A stretch of DNA of 64,000 bases, from the NCBI GenBank assembly GCA_963834965.1, contig CAWIEI010000014.1, forward strand, positions 1-64,000, written 5' to 3'. Source of the DNA: Fodinibacter sp963834965 (GTDB lineage: Bacteria > Actinomycetota > Actinomycetes > Actinomycetales > Dermatophilaceae). Under the pieces are notes generated by a model. It had not been told where the DNA came from, did no database searches, and was given only the letters and a program-made list of their open reading frames with translations. A program made the translations under genes and the position numbers. Position 1 is the stretch's first letter. Each line of letters opens with the position of its first letter. Positions 16,677-27,675 of this stretch are shown here, one piece after another.

Positions 16677-17480
16677 GTGCCCGTGCCGACCCTCACCGCC
16701 GCCCGGCGTGCCCGCTTCACCGCCGAGTCTCCGGTGGCCCGCACCCGCAGGGCGCGACGGATGTACCGCGCGCTGCTCGAGCGCTACCCGTACGCCCACT
16801 GCGAACTCGACTTCGAGACGCCGCTGCAGCTGCTGGTGGCCACCGTGCTCTCGGCGCAGACCACCGACGTCATGGTCAACACGGTCACGCCCACGCTGTT
16901 CGCGCGCTGGCCCACGGCCGAGGCGCTCGCCGGTGCCGACCGCGAGGAGATGGAGGCGGTGTTGCGGCCCACCGGCTTCTTCCGGGCCAAGACCCAGTCG
17001 GTCACCAAGCTGAGCGCGGCCATCGTCGAGCGCTTCGACGGCGAGGTGCCGGGCCGGCTCGCCGACCTCGTGACCCTGCCGGGGGTCGGCCGCAAGACGG
17101 CCAACGTGGTGCTCGGCAACGCCTTCGGGGTGCCCGGCCTCACCGTCGACACGCACTTCGGGCGGCTGGTTCGCCGGTTCGGCTGGACCGACGAGACCGA
17201 CCCGGTCAAGGTCGAGCACGCCGTCGCGGCGATGTTCCCCACACGCGACTGGACCATGCTCAGCCACGTGCTGATCTTCCACGGCCGACGCACCTGCCAC
17301 GCCAAGAAGCCTGCCTGCGGCGCCTGCCCGGTGGCGCAGTGGTGCCCCAGCTACGGCGATGGCGAGACCGACCCGGTCAAGGCTCGCAATCTGCTGGCCT
17401 ACGAGCTCGCCCCGGGTGCCGTGGTCGTGCCCGACCCGCCGCCCGGCCCACTGCCCGACGACGCCCCGGCGGGCTCCTGA
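16677..17480 (+). CDS. nth: Endonuclease III, DNA glycosylase/AP lyase
   Basis: A 267-residue base-excision repair enzyme. The helix-hairpin-helix LPGVGRKTANVV has catalytic K140, the general acid/base is D158 in VDTHF, and the 4Fe-4S cluster is C207-x6-C214-x2-C217-x5-C223, the canonical spacing. It removes oxidised pyrimidines and nicks the abasic strand. A basic N-terminal extension of about 25 residues and a Pro-rich tail (VPDPPPGPLPDD) go beyond the family core. Start GTG 16677 is used; the codon lies close to the divergent crp promoter region. It begins the nth-NUDIX-marP series on this strand. Confidence 0.95.
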   Translation: MPVPTLTAARRARFTAESPVARTRRARRMYRALLERYPYAHCELDFETPLQLLVATVLSAQTTDVMVNTVTPTLFARWPTAEALAGADREEMEAVLRPTGFFRAKTQSVTKLSAAIVERFDGEVPGRLADLVTLPGVGRKTANVVLGNAFGVPGLTVDTHFGRLVRRFGWTDETDPVKVEHAVAAMFPTRDWTMLSHVLIFHGRRTCHAKKPACGACPVAQWCPSYGDGETDPVKARNLLAYELAPGAVVVPDPPPGPLPDDAPAGS

Positions 17481-17662
17481 CCGGCGGTGGGCCGGCATCC
17501 GTCACCTCCGCTGCGGCCGGTCGGGCGACCGGGTGGCGCCCACCACCGCCCGCAGGTCGGCGGGCCGACCCTCGAAAGCCGGGAGAGGCCCCCAGACTTG
17601 CTGCCTACGATGGCGCCCATGACGACGGCGCGCGCACGGTGCCCCGGCTCGGCGGGCACGGC

Positions 17663-18328
17663 GTGACCGCCCCGACGCCCGGGTGGCTCGTCGACCTCGC
17701 GGCCCGCACCGACGTGGCCGAGCACGAGTGGTTCGCGACCTACGCGCCGCCCGAGGGCGAGGGTCGCCGGTCGGCCGTGCTCATGCTCTTCGGCCCCGAC
17801 CCCCGCGGCGGCGAGGACGTCGTGCTCACCGAGCGCGCCCACACGCTGCGCTCGCACCCCGGGCAGGTGTCCTTCCCCGGCGGACGGCTCGACCCCGACG
17901 ACGACGGGTCGGTGGCGGCGGCGCTGCGCGAGGGCGAGGAGGAGGTCGGCCTCGACCCCACTGGCGTCGAGGTGCTGGCCACCTTCCCCGACCTCTTCCT
18001 CGCGCCGAGCCAGCACGCCGTGACCCCGGTGCTCGCCTGGTGGCCGAGCCCGGTGCCGGTGGGGGTCGTCGACGCCGGGGAGGTCGAGCGGGTGCTGCGG
18101 GTGCCGGTGGCCGACCTGCTGGCCCCGGCCAACCGGTTCACCGCGGTCTTCGGCCCCTACCGCGGCCCGGCGTTCGAGGTGGGCGACCTGTTCGTGTGGG
18201 GCTTCACCGCGATGCTGCTCAGCAGCCTGTTCGACCTGGCCGGGCTGGCCGTGCCGTGGGACACCACCGTGGAGCGCCCGCTGCCCGACCGCGTGATGTC
18301 GCCGTGGATGCGGGGGAGCAACGGGTGA
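17663..18328 (+). CDS. NUDIX hydrolase, CoA pyrophosphatase type
   Basis: A 221-residue NUDIX protein. The segment LRSHPGQVSFPGGRLDPDD is the UPF0035 signature preceding the Nudix box found in CoA diphosphatases (YeaB/NUDT7), and the helix REGEEEVGL at 89-97 supplies the metal glutamates. It likely cleaves CoA or acyl-CoA into 3',5'-ADP and phosphopantetheine. GTG 17663 was chosen to start just before the conserved fold. The stop overlaps the GTG of marP by four bases (GTGA), so translation is coupled. Rv3672c occupies the same position before Rv3671c. Confidence 0.9.
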   Translation: MTAPTPGWLVDLAARTDVAEHEWFATYAPPEGEGRRSAVLMLFGPDPRGGEDVVLTERAHTLRSHPGQVSFPGGRLDPDDDGSVAAALREGEEEVGLDPTGVEVLATFPDLFLAPSQHAVTPVLAWWPSPVPVGVVDAGEVERVLRVPVADLLAPANRFTAVFGPYRGPAFEVGDLFVWGFTAMLLSSLFDLAGLAVPWDTTVERPLPDRVMSPWMRGSNG

Positions 18329-19533
18329 GCGGCTCGACGGCCCTCGACCTGACCCTGCTCTGCCTGCTCGGCCTGTACGCCTGGAGCGGCTGGCGGCAGG
18401 GCTTCGTGTCGGCCGTGCTCGGCCTGGCCGGGCTGGTCGGTGGCGCCTGGCTCGCGCTGCAGCTCGCCCCCTCGCTGCTCGAGGACCACGCCGGCATCTA
18501 CCCGGCCACGCCGGTGGGGGTGCTCGCCCTGGTGGCCGCCGTCGTCGCCGTCGCCCTGCTCGGGCAGGGCCTGATGCTCCTGTTGGCTCGGCGGGTGCGC
18601 GACGTCGTCACCGACCCGGCCGTGCAGGCGGTCGACTCGGGGCTCGGCCTGTTCGCCGTGCTCGTCACCGCGATGGTCGTCATGTGGGTCGTGGCGGGCG
18701 CGGTGAGCAGCAGCGGCCCGCGCGCGGCGCGCGAGCTGGTCTCGCACTCGGCGGTCGTGTCGGCCCTCGACCGGCTCATGCCGTCCGCCGCCGACGGCCT
18801 CGTGCAGGACCTCACCTCGGCCCTGGGCGACGGTGTCTTCCCGCGGGTGTTCGACGGCCTGGGCCCCGAACCGATCGCACCGGTCGACGCACCCGACGGT
18901 GCCGTGACCAAGGACCCGGACGTCGTGCGCGCGCTCAAGTCGGTGGTGCACGTGCGGGCGGAGTCCAACGAGTGCGAGCAGGCGCAGGTCGGCAGCGGCT
19001 GGATCGTGGCCGACGGCCGGGTCGCCACCAACGCCCACGTGGTGGCCGGCGCCGACCGGGTCACGGTCAGCGTGCGGGGCACGGGCCGCGAGCACTCGGC
19101 GCGGGTGGTGGCCTTCGACCCCCAGCGCGACGTCGCGGTGCTCGAGGTGAGCGACCTCAATGCCCCCGTCTCGAAGCAGGGCATCCCGTTGGGCACCGGC
19201 GCCGAGGCAGCCGTGGCCGGGTTCCCCGGGGACAAGGGGCTGTCGGTGGGGGCCGCCCGGGTGCGTGACCTGCTGCGGGCCCGGGGCGCCGACATCTACG
19301 GCAACCCCGACATCACCCGCGAGATCTACTCGCTGCGGGCCCAGGTGCGCCGGGGCGCATCGGGTGGCCCGGTGCTCGACCGGCGTGGAGAGGTGGTCGG
19401 CATGGTCTTCGCCACCTCGCTCGACGACGACGAGACCGGCTACGCGCTCACCCTCGACGAGATCGCGCCCGTGCTGCACCGGGGCGTCACCGGCTCAAGC
19501 CCGGTGTCGACCGGGCGGTGCCTCTCAGGCTGA
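18325..19533 (+). CDS. marP: Membrane-anchored acid-resistance serine protease MarP
   Basis: A 402-residue protein with four N-terminal membrane segments (about 5-20, 25-50, 63-88, 106-127) and an external trypsin-like domain. The triad is H238 (NAHVV), D269 (QRDVAVLE) and S346 (GASGGPV). C217 (NECEQ) and C399 (GRCLSG) sit where M. tuberculosis MarP has its regulatory disulfide (C214-C395, H235, D264, S343), so the redox switch appears conserved. MarP is needed to hold intrabacterial pH in acid and processes the peptidoglycan hydrolase RipA there. GTG start overlaps the NUDIX stop. Convergent with the Holin-X gene (overlap 9 bp). Confidence 0.94.
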   Translation: MSGSTALDLTLLCLLGLYAWSGWRQGFVSAVLGLAGLVGGAWLALQLAPSLLEDHAGIYPATPVGVLALVAAVVAVALLGQGLMLLLARRVRDVVTDPAVQAVDSGLGLFAVLVTAMVVMWVVAGAVSSSGPRAARELVSHSAVVSALDRLMPSAADGLVQDLTSALGDGVFPRVFDGLGPEPIAPVDAPDGAVTKDPDVVRALKSVVHVRAESNECEQAQVGSGWIVADGRVATNAHVVAGADRVTVSVRGTGREHSARVVAFDPQRDVAVLEVSDLNAPVSKQGIPLGTGAEAAVAGFPGDKGLSVGAARVRDLLRARGADIYGNPDITREIYSLRAQVRRGASGGPVLDRRGEVVGMVFATSLDDDETGYALTLDEIAPVLHRGVTGSSPVSTGRCLSG

Positions 19534-20037
19534 CGGGGTCGACGACCCGGGGCTGACACCCGGGTTTCCGGATGCCGAGCTGCCGGATGCCGTGGTACTC
19601 GCCGTCCCGGCGCCCGCCGTCGCGGCGACGGCATCCGGCTCGCCCTTGGGGTTCTTGATCGCGGCGATGGTCTGCTGGGCCTGGTCGATGGCGCGCTCGG
19701 GCGCCGGCTTGGCCTGGTCGAGGGCCTTCTTGCCGAGCATTCCCAGGATGCCGCCGACGATCAGCACGACCACGGCGACGATCAGGTAACCGGCCCACAC
19801 GGGGAGCCAGAGGGAGATGCCCCAGGCGGCGCTGTTCAGCACGAAGATGAACCCGATGACCGCGAGGAAGGCCGCACCGGCGAGCAGACCGGCGCCCTTG
19901 CCGAGCACCTTGGCGCCGTCGGTGACCTCGGCCTTGGCCAGGGCGATCTCGCCCCGGACGATGCCCTCGAGGTCGTGGGTGGCGTCGGCCACCAGCTGGC
20001 CGATGGTCCGCTCCGTGCCCGTTGTCCCGGTTGCCAT
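19525..20037 (-). CDS. Actinobacterial Holin-X / phage holin family membrane protein
   Basis: A 170-residue protein with a conserved N-terminal helix (RTIGQLVADATHDLEGIVRG, then EIALAKAEV). Two membrane hairpin segments follow, about 50-72 and 80-103, and the Ala/Ser/Gly-rich tail is probably disordered. This is the Holin-X (PF07332-type) family that is present in most actinobacteria outside phages, so a lysis role is doubtful; an envelope or stress role is more likely. ATG 20037 is preceded by no strong RBS but starts the conserved segment, and the extra five residues upstream are MRRRR. Beside marP as in related genomes. Confidence 0.85.
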   Translation of the reverse strand: MATGTTGTERTIGQLVADATHDLEGIVRGEIALAKAEVTDGAKVLGKGAGLLAGAAFLAVIGFIFVLNSAAWGISLWLPVWAGYLIVAVVVLIVGGILGMLGKKALDQAKPAPERAIDQAQQTIAAIKNPKGEPDAVAATAGAGTASTTASGSSASGNPGVSPGSSTPSA

Positions 20038-20117
20038 GCGCCTCCGCCTCACTGTCCACGTCGGCCCACGTCACGGGCCCTCGTCGCAGACCTTACCCAG
20101 CGAGGGCCGCTGGGGAA

Positions 20118-21458
20118 CTACGTGGTCTCATGCTCGTAGACGTCGGGGATGCCGTCGGCGTCGTCGTCGCGCGACTCCAGCTCGGTGATCCGCCGGTAGA
20201 CCTGGTTGCGGATGCGCAGCAGCACCGAGGCCAGCAGGGCCGACACGAGGGAGCCGACGAGCACGGCGAGCTTGACGGCGTCGTCGCGCTCGGACCCGAT
20301 GCCGAAGGCCAGCTCGCCGATGAGCAGGGACACGGTGAAGCCGACGCCGGTCAGCATGGACAGCCCGAAGACGTCGCGCCAGGTCAGGTCGGTGTCGAGC
20401 CGGGCCCGGGTGAACCGGGCCACGAGGTACGTCGAGCTGAAGACCCCCACGACCTTGCCGAGCACCAGTCCGGCCATCACACCCAGCGCGACCGCGTCGG
20501 TGAGGGCATCCCGCGCGCCGCCGTCGACGAACCGAACCCCGGAGGCGAAGAAGGCGAACACCGGCACCGCGACGCCGGCGGAGATCGGCCGCATCAGGTG
20601 CTCGAACGTGTGCGCCACATCGGTGGTGCGGTCGTGGGTGCTGATCGAGGGCACCGACGCGCGTGGCTTGACCGGCACGACCAGCCCGAGCAGCACACCG
20701 GCCACGGTCGAGTGCACCCCGGAGGCGTGGACCAGGGCCCACGTGGCGAGCGCCAGGGGCAGCAGCAGCCACCAGTGGGTGATCCGCCGCTGGGTGAGGG
20801 CGGCGAACGCCGCGAGCGGCACCAGCGCCATCAGCAGCGGCCCGACCTGGAGGTCGGAGGTGTAGAAGATGGCGATGATCGTGATGGCGATGAGGTCGTC
20901 GACCACCGCGAGGGTCAGCAGGAACGAGCGCAGGGCCGCCGGCAGTGAGGAGCCGATGACAGCGAGCACCGCGAGGGCGAAGGCAATGTCGGTGGCGGTG
21001 GGGATCGCCCAGCCCTGCAGGGCATCGCCCTCGCCGCCGGCCAGCATCACGGTGCCGACGAACACGAGCGCGGGCACGATGACCCCGCCGATGGCTGCGA
21101 CCACCGGGACCACCGCCTTCGCGGGTGAGCGCAGGTCGCCGACGAGGAACTCGCGCTTGAGCTCCAGGCCAGCGACGAAGAAGAAGATGGCGAGCAGCCC
21201 GTCGCCGGCCCAGTGCCCGACGGTGAGCTCGAGGTGGCCCCACTCGATGCCGAGCACGGTGTCGCGCAGCGTGAAGTAGGCGTCGGACCACGGCGTGTTC
21301 GCCAGCACCAGCGCGGCCAGCGCCGCGACCAGCAGCAGCGCGCCGCCGATGGTCTCGGTGCGCAGCGCGTCGGCGACGACCTGGGCCTCGGGCCAGCTCG
21401 GGCGGCTGAGGATGCCGGGTCGTTCCTTCGGGGTGGGGGCCGGGTCGGTGCCTGCCAT
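20118..21458 (-). CDS. nhaA: Na+/H+ antiporter NhaA
   Basis: A 446-residue antiporter with about twelve membrane segments. Diagnostic parts are LLAIFFFVAGLELKREFLVG, then IPTATDIAFALAVLAVIG, and the paired aspartates of LAVVDDLIAITIIAIFY, the ion-binding site (D163/D164 in E. coli NhaA). It exchanges sodium for protons and so supports salt and alkaline tolerance. ATG 21458 is preceded by AGGAG at about 8 bases; an upstream ATG at 21485 has no such site. The C-terminal 30 residues are hydrophilic and acidic (RDDDADGIPDVYEHE). Its neighbour acsA lies on the same strand upstream with 480 bp between. Confidence 0.93.
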   Translation of the reverse strand: MAGTDPAPTPKERPGILSRPSWPEAQVVADALRTETIGGALLLVAALAALVLANTPWSDAYFTLRDTVLGIEWGHLELTVGHWAGDGLLAIFFFVAGLELKREFLVGDLRSPAKAVVPVVAAIGGVIVPALVFVGTVMLAGGEGDALQGWAIPTATDIAFALAVLAVIGSSLPAALRSFLLTLAVVDDLIAITIIAIFYTSDLQVGPLLMALVPLAAFAALTQRRITHWWLLLPLALATWALVHASGVHSTVAGVLLGLVVPVKPRASVPSISTHDRTTDVAHTFEHLMRPISAGVAVPVFAFFASGVRFVDGGARDALTDAVALGVMAGLVLGKVVGVFSSTYLVARFTRARLDTDLTWRDVFGLSMLTGVGFTVSLLIGELAFGIGSERDDAVKLAVLVGSLVSALLASVLLRIRNQVYRRITELESRDDDADGIPDVYEHETT

Positions 21459-21701
21459 GCCTGGTCTCCTGGTGGTCGGTGGCACGGGAGTCCCCGCGGG
21501 GTTGCTTGAGCGGTGCCGACCAGACTTCCCGGCGCTCCGCAGGCAGTCTATCGACGGCCCATGGGGCGCGTTCGACCCGCCGCGAGTTGTCGAGGTGGTC
21601 GGGCGACGAGCACCCGGCCAGGCTGCGGTTCGTCCCCCGCTGAAGCGCGTGCCGGGGGACTTAGCTCACCCGCCGAACGTCAGGCGTTGGGACGCTGCTC
21701 G

Positions 21702-21760
21702 TCGACCGGTCGAGACATGCCCGTGAGAATCGCGATCCCGGGCATGTCTCGACCGGTCGA
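21702..21760. repeat. 22-bp perfect inverted repeat with nested palindromes
   Basis: Arms 21702-21723 and 21739-21760 are exact reverse complements, and the spacer is 15 bp. Each arm starts or ends with the 12-bp palindrome TCGACCGGTCGA next to GACATGCCCG. It may act as a very stable hairpin or as a protein target. Confidence 0.9.
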
Positions 21761-21893
21761 TCTGCCCCTCGACCATGCAGTGATGCACTGGGCGCGCCCT
21801 ATCGCGCACCCCGCATCACTCGACGGCAGCGCCGCCAACTCCCGCCTTGAACCGCCAGCCGTTTCACCCCCACATCCGGCAGCACGGACGGAC

Positions 21894-21925
21894 GAGGGGT
21901 GCCGGGCTGCTGCCCGACACCCCTC
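21894..21925 (-). terminator. Hairpin terminator downstream of acsA
   Basis: GAGGGGTGCCGGGC pairs with GCCCGACACCCCTC (13 of 14) around loop TGCT, starting 18 bp past the acsA stop. There is no long T run. Confidence 0.65.
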
Positions 21926-21942
21926 CTTCTCCCGCCCGGACG

Positions 21943-23916
<1,974 letters not shown>

Positions 23917-24451
23917 GGCGTGCTCCTCCTCGTTGAGTGTCTGACCCCCACCCAACCGGCTGCGGCCCCGCACGGCAACCGCCCGCCCACTCGGATGCCG
24001 GTGGGCGGGCGGCGCCTGCGACGAGCGGACCCGTCAGCCACGACGAGAGGTGGTGGGGCTGGTCGGGGCCGCGCCCACCCCGGCGTGCCCCTTCGGGAAC
24101 GTCCAGTCCGGGACGTCCAGCCGGGGAGAGGCGTTGCAGGCCCTCGGCCGGACCTCGCGGAGAGGACCGAAGGGTGCGGCCCCTGACGGCTTGCGCGGAC
24201 CCGGTTCCCCGGTTCCACAGCTGAAGCTGAGGACCGCGCGAGGGCGGCGAGGGTACGAGACCGGCGATGGCGGCGGTTTCGGCCTGTGACCTTCGAGATG
24301 GACAGACTGTCCAGGGTTTTCCGAATCCGCGGCGCGAAAGTGTGCGCTCATTGCCCATCTGGTACGCCATCGGTTTCGTCCTGCCCGAGTCCGTGGAACC
24401 GTGGGTAGACCGGCCCACAAGGCCACGACTACTCACAAGGAGGTGAGCACG
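23917..24451. other. Divergent promoter region of acsA and phenylalanine hydroxylase
   Basis: 535 bases without a gene. They hold a 6-3-6 palindrome at 24299-24313 (TGGACA-GAC-TGTCCA) about 140 bp before the hydroxylase start, a candidate operator, and a small direct repeat ACGTCCAG at 24099-24121. No riboswitch shape was recognised. Confidence 0.5.
24299..24313. promoter_or_regulatory. Operator-like palindrome upstream of phenylalanine hydroxylase
   Basis: TGGACA and TGTCCA are perfect inverted halves with spacer GAC. Position and symmetry suit a dimeric regulator; the regulator is not identifiable from the window. Confidence 0.35.
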
Positions 24452-25348
24452 GTGTTCGAGGAGGGACAGCTCTACTCAGCCGTGACGACCGACGCCGACG
24501 GTCAGGTGCAGGTGCACCTGGGGGAGAACCACCCCGGCTTCACGGACGCCGACTACCGGGCCCGCCGTGGGCAGATCGCCGCGGCCGCCCTCGCGCACCG
24601 ACCGGGCGAGCCGGTGCCGACGATCGACTACACCGAGCAGGAACAGGGCATCTGGCGCCTGGTGTCGGCCGAGCTCGCACCCAAGCACGAGAAGTACGCG
24701 CACTCGGAGTTCCTCATGGCGAAGGCGAACCTCGCCCTGCCCACCGACCACGTGCCGCAGCTGCACGAGGTCACCGAGCGCCTGGCGCCCCTGACCGGCT
24801 GGAGCTACCGCGCCGCCCCCGGCCTGGTGCCGCTGCGCGAGTTCTACGCCGACCTCGGCGCCCGCACCTTCAACTCCACGCAGTACCTTCGGCACCCGAG
24901 CCAGCCGCTGTACACGCCCGAGCCCGACATCATCCACGAGGTCATCGGGCACGCCAACCAGCTAGCCAGCCCGCGGTTCGCGGCCATCACCGAGGCGGCC
25001 GGTCAGGCCAGCGCCCGGCTCGAGAGCGACGAGGCGATGCAGTTCGTCGCCGACGTGTTCTGGTTCTCGATCGAGTTCGGCGTCATCGCCGAGCACGGCG
25101 AGACCAAGGCCTACGGCGCCGGCATCCTGTCGAGCTACGGCGAGATGGACGAGTTCGGCCACATGGACATCCGCCCGCTCGACCTGCACGCCATGGGCAC
25201 GCTGAACTACGACATCACGGCCTACCAGCCGGTGCTGTTCCGGGCCGAGAGCCTGGCCCACCTCGAGGACGTCGTGGGCGGGTTCTTCGCCGCGGTCGAC
25301 GACGACCTCGCCGCCCGCCTCCGTGCCGAGGCGTCGGTCGACGCCTGA
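24452..25348 (+). CDS. phhA: Phenylalanine 4-monooxygenase
   Basis: A 298-residue aromatic amino acid hydroxylase converting phenylalanine to tyrosine with tetrahydrobiopterin and O2. Non-heme iron ligands are H162 and H167 in IIHEVIGHANQL and E208 in FWFSIEFGV. The pterin/substrate segment is LVPLREFYADLGARTFNSTQ and YLRHPSQPLYTPEPD. No ACT regulatory domain precedes the catalytic core, as usual in bacteria. GTG 24452 is preferred: AAGGAGG at 24438-24444 is 7 bases upstream, whereas GTG 24443 overlaps that site. No pterin dehydratase gene is adjacent. A perfect hairpin terminator follows. Confidence 0.9.
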   Translation: MFEEGQLYSAVTTDADGQVQVHLGENHPGFTDADYRARRGQIAAAALAHRPGEPVPTIDYTEQEQGIWRLVSAELAPKHEKYAHSEFLMAKANLALPTDHVPQLHEVTERLAPLTGWSYRAAPGLVPLREFYADLGARTFNSTQYLRHPSQPLYTPEPDIIHEVIGHANQLASPRFAAITEAAGQASARLESDEAMQFVADVFWFSIEFGVIAEHGETKAYGAGILSSYGEMDEFGHMDIRPLDLHAMGTLNYDITAYQPVLFRAESLAHLEDVVGGFFAAVDDDLAARLRAEASVDA

Positions 25349-25388
25349 TCACCCGCTCCGGGCCTGCGCCCGGGGGCGTCACGGCATA

Positions 25389-25428
25389 CAGCGGCCGCGG
25401 AGGGGATGGACCCACTCCGCGGCCGCTG
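25389..25428. terminator. Bidirectional hairpin terminator
   Basis: CAGCGGCCGCGGAG at 25389-25402 pairs perfectly with 25415-25428 around a 12-base loop. It lies between the convergent phenylalanine hydroxylase and ActP-type symporter genes. Confidence 0.8.
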
Positions 25429-25450
25429 CGTGTGCGGTGAGGTTACGACC

Positions 25451-27094
25451 TCAGTGGTTGACCGCCTCCGCGACACCGTGACCGGTGAGGCTGCGGACCT
25501 CCATCTCGGCGTACTTCTGGGCGTTGTGCTCCTTGCTCGTGACCGAGCCGAGCCAGCCGAGGAAGAACGCCAGCGGGATCGAGATCAGGCCCGGGTTGTC
25601 GAGCGGGAACAGGTGGAAGTCGATCGCCGCGTTGGTGATCATCGACGGGCTGGGGCCGCCCGCCTCCAGCGGCGGCTTGCCGGAGACGACCGGGCTCAAC
25701 GCGATCAGGATGATGGCGCTGGAGAGGCCGCCGTAGATCGACCACAGCGCCCCGCGGGTGTTGAAGCCCTTCCAGAACAGCGAGTACAGGATCGTGGGCA
25801 GGTTGGCGCTCGCCGCGACGGCGAAGGCCAGCGCCACGAGGAACGCGATGTTCTGGTTCTTGGCGAGGATGCCGCCCAGGATCGCGACGATGCCGATGAC
25901 GACGGATGCCGCACGAGCGACCCTGACCTCCTGGTCCTGGGTGGTGTTGCCGCGCTTGAAGACCTCCTTGTAGAGGTCGTGCGCGAAGGTCGCCGACGTG
26001 GTGATCGTCAGGCCGGCGACCACCGCGAGGATGGTGGCGAAGGCGATGCCGGAGATGACACCGAGGAGCAGCGACCCACCGAGCTCGTAGGCGAGCAGCG
26101 GGGCGGCCGAGTTGGCCTTGCCGGGGGCCGACAGGATGGCCTTGGGGCCGACCAGGGCAGCGGCGCCGTAGCCGACGACGAGGGTCAGCAGGTAGAAGCC
26201 GCCGATCAGCCAGATGGCCCACTCGACCGACTTGCGGGCCTGCTTGCTCGTGGGCACGGTGTAGAACCGCTGCAGCACGTGCGGGAGTCCGGCGGTGCCG
26301 AGCACGAGCGCCATCGACAGCGAGATGAAGTCGATCTTGGTCGTGAGGGTCTTGCCGTACTTCAGGCCGGGCTCGAAGAGCTTGTCGCCGGCCGGGGAGT
26401 TGTCCGCCGCGGCCTGGAAGAGCGAGGAGAAGCTGAAGCTGAACTTGCCGAGCACCATCAGCGTGATGACCGCGGTGCCCGCGATCAGCAGCAGGGCCTT
26501 GATGATCTGCACCCAGGTGGTGCCCTTCATCCCGCCGATGAGCACGTAGGTGATCATGATGCCGCCGACGAGGACGATGACGAGGTTCTGGGCCATCTCG
26601 CCCTGGATGCCGAGGAGCAGCGAGACCAGGCCACCAGCGCCGGCCATCTGGGCCAGCAGGTAGAAGAACGACACGGTGAGCACCGAGATCGCGGTCGCGA
26701 TGCGCACCGGGCGCTGCCTGAGGCGGTAGGACAGCACGTCGGCCATCGTGAAGCGACCGGTGTTGCGCATCAGCTCGGCGACGAGCAGCAGGGCGACGAG
26801 CCAGGCCACGAGGAAGCCGATGGAGTACAGGAAGCCGTCGTAGCCCTGGAGGGCGATGGCGCCTGCGATTCCGAGGAAGCTCGCGGCGGAGAGGTAGTCG
26901 CCCGCGATGGCCACACCGTTCTGGCGGCCGGTGAAGGCGCCCGCGGCGGTGTAGTACTGCTCGGCGGTCTTCTTGCCGGACGAGACCCGGATGACGATGA
27001 CGAGCGTGATGACGACGAAGCTCGCGAAGATCGCGATGTTCAGGAGCGGGGTGCCGACCGAGGTGGACTCGGCGAAGGGAAGGGTGAGGGCCAT
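25451..27094 (-). CDS. actP: Cation/acetate symporter, ActP-type SSS protein
   Basis: A 547-residue sodium:solute symporter with about thirteen membrane segments. Family parts are IAGDYLSAASFLGIAGAIAL near the N-terminus and LVLGTAGLPHVLQRFYTVP, the SSS signature area. ITTSATFAHDLYKEVFKR follows in a later loop. GLPHVLxRFYTV is typical of ActP/MctP-like carriers of acetate, glycolate or pyruvate. ATG 27094 follows AAAGGAGAG by 8 bases. The DUF485 gene is immediately upstream (2 bp gap), the standard yjcH-actP arrangement, so they form one operon. It probably brings in acetate for AcsA. Confidence 0.9.
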   Translation of the reverse strand: MALTLPFAESTSVGTPLLNIAIFASFVVITLVIVIRVSSGKKTAEQYYTAAGAFTGRQNGVAIAGDYLSAASFLGIAGAIALQGYDGFLYSIGFLVAWLVALLLVAELMRNTGRFTMADVLSYRLRQRPVRIATAISVLTVSFFYLLAQMAGAGGLVSLLLGIQGEMAQNLVIVLVGGIMITYVLIGGMKGTTWVQIIKALLLIAGTAVITLMVLGKFSFSFSSLFQAAADNSPAGDKLFEPGLKYGKTLTTKIDFISLSMALVLGTAGLPHVLQRFYTVPTSKQARKSVEWAIWLIGGFYLLTLVVGYGAAALVGPKAILSAPGKANSAAPLLAYELGGSLLLGVISGIAFATILAVVAGLTITTSATFAHDLYKEVFKRGNTTQDQEVRVARAASVVIGIVAILGGILAKNQNIAFLVALAFAVAASANLPTILYSLFWKGFNTRGALWSIYGGLSSAIILIALSPVVSGKPPLEAGGPSPSMITNAAIDFHLFPLDNPGLISIPLAFFLGWLGSVTSKEHNAQKYAEMEVRSLTGHGVAEAVNH

Positions 27095-27096
27095 GG

Positions 27097-27444
27097 TCAG
27101 CTCTCCTTTGTCTCGGCGGCGGTCATCTGGGCGGCGACGGCCTCGGCCATCGGGTCGAGCTGCCTGTTGGCCCAGCGGGCGTAGATGATCGTGATCGCGA
27201 AGGTCGAGACGAACTGCCCGAGCCCGAACAGCAGCCCCACGGTGATGCCGGGCTTGCCGACCTGCGAGCCCATGAAGCCCGGGGCGAAGATCGAGAGCAG
27301 GACGTAGAGGAAGTACCAGGCGAGGAAGAGGGCGGTCATCGGGAAGACGAACCCGCGGAACTTCTTGCGCAGCGCCTGGAACTCCGAAGTGGACTGCACA
27401 GCGAGGTAAGCGTCCTCGGCCTGCGTGCGAGCGTCGTTGCTCAC
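27097..27444 (-). CDS. DUF485 inner-membrane protein, YjcH type
   Basis: A 115-residue protein with two membrane segments (about 31-54 and 67-91) and the DUF485 signature FRGFVFPMTALFLAWYFLYV in the first. It precedes the ActP-type symporter gene by 2 bp. In E. coli YjcH is encoded next to ActP with unknown function; a role in assembly or regulation of the carrier is likely. Start GTG 27444 has GGAGGTGACCC directly upstream. The acidic, alanine-rich C-terminus (EAVAAQMTAAETKES) is cytoplasmic by charge. Confidence 0.9.
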   Translation of the reverse strand: MSNDARTQAEDAYLAVQSTSEFQALRKKFRGFVFPMTALFLAWYFLYVLLSIFAPGFMGSQVGKPGITVGLLFGLGQFVSTFAITIIYARWANRQLDPMAEAVAAQMTAAETKES

Positions 27445-27675
27445 GGGTCACCTCCAGGGTCGGCGTCCGGACGGTGCTGCCCGGATCGCCTCCCAGCGTG
27501 AGGGTGCGCCGGGGGGCGTGCACACCCGTGCGGAGCGGCCCCGCGGCAGGCGGGTGGGCGGGGCGACGTGCGGTGAGTTCGATCGCGCCGAACGGCGCGC
27601 GGCGCACGACGAACGGCGGGCGGTCCGCGGCCCGGCGCTGATGGCAAACGCCGCGTTGCCGGGCAGAATGGGCGG

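Larger units (their letters stand above)
21459..21942. other. Gene-free stretch between acsA and nhaA holding two inverted repeats
   Basis: No gene is supported here. It contains a 22-bp perfect inverted repeat (21702-21760) and a 14-bp terminator-like hairpin (21894-21925), both described separately, plus an ACGGACGGAC string at 21884-21893 related in sequence to the arms of elements A and B. The nhaA promoter should lie near 21460-21560. Confidence 0.6.

Noticed and set aside
19525..20037. Prophage holin
   Set aside because: No other phage gene is near; the Holin-X family is part of the normal actinobacterial core.
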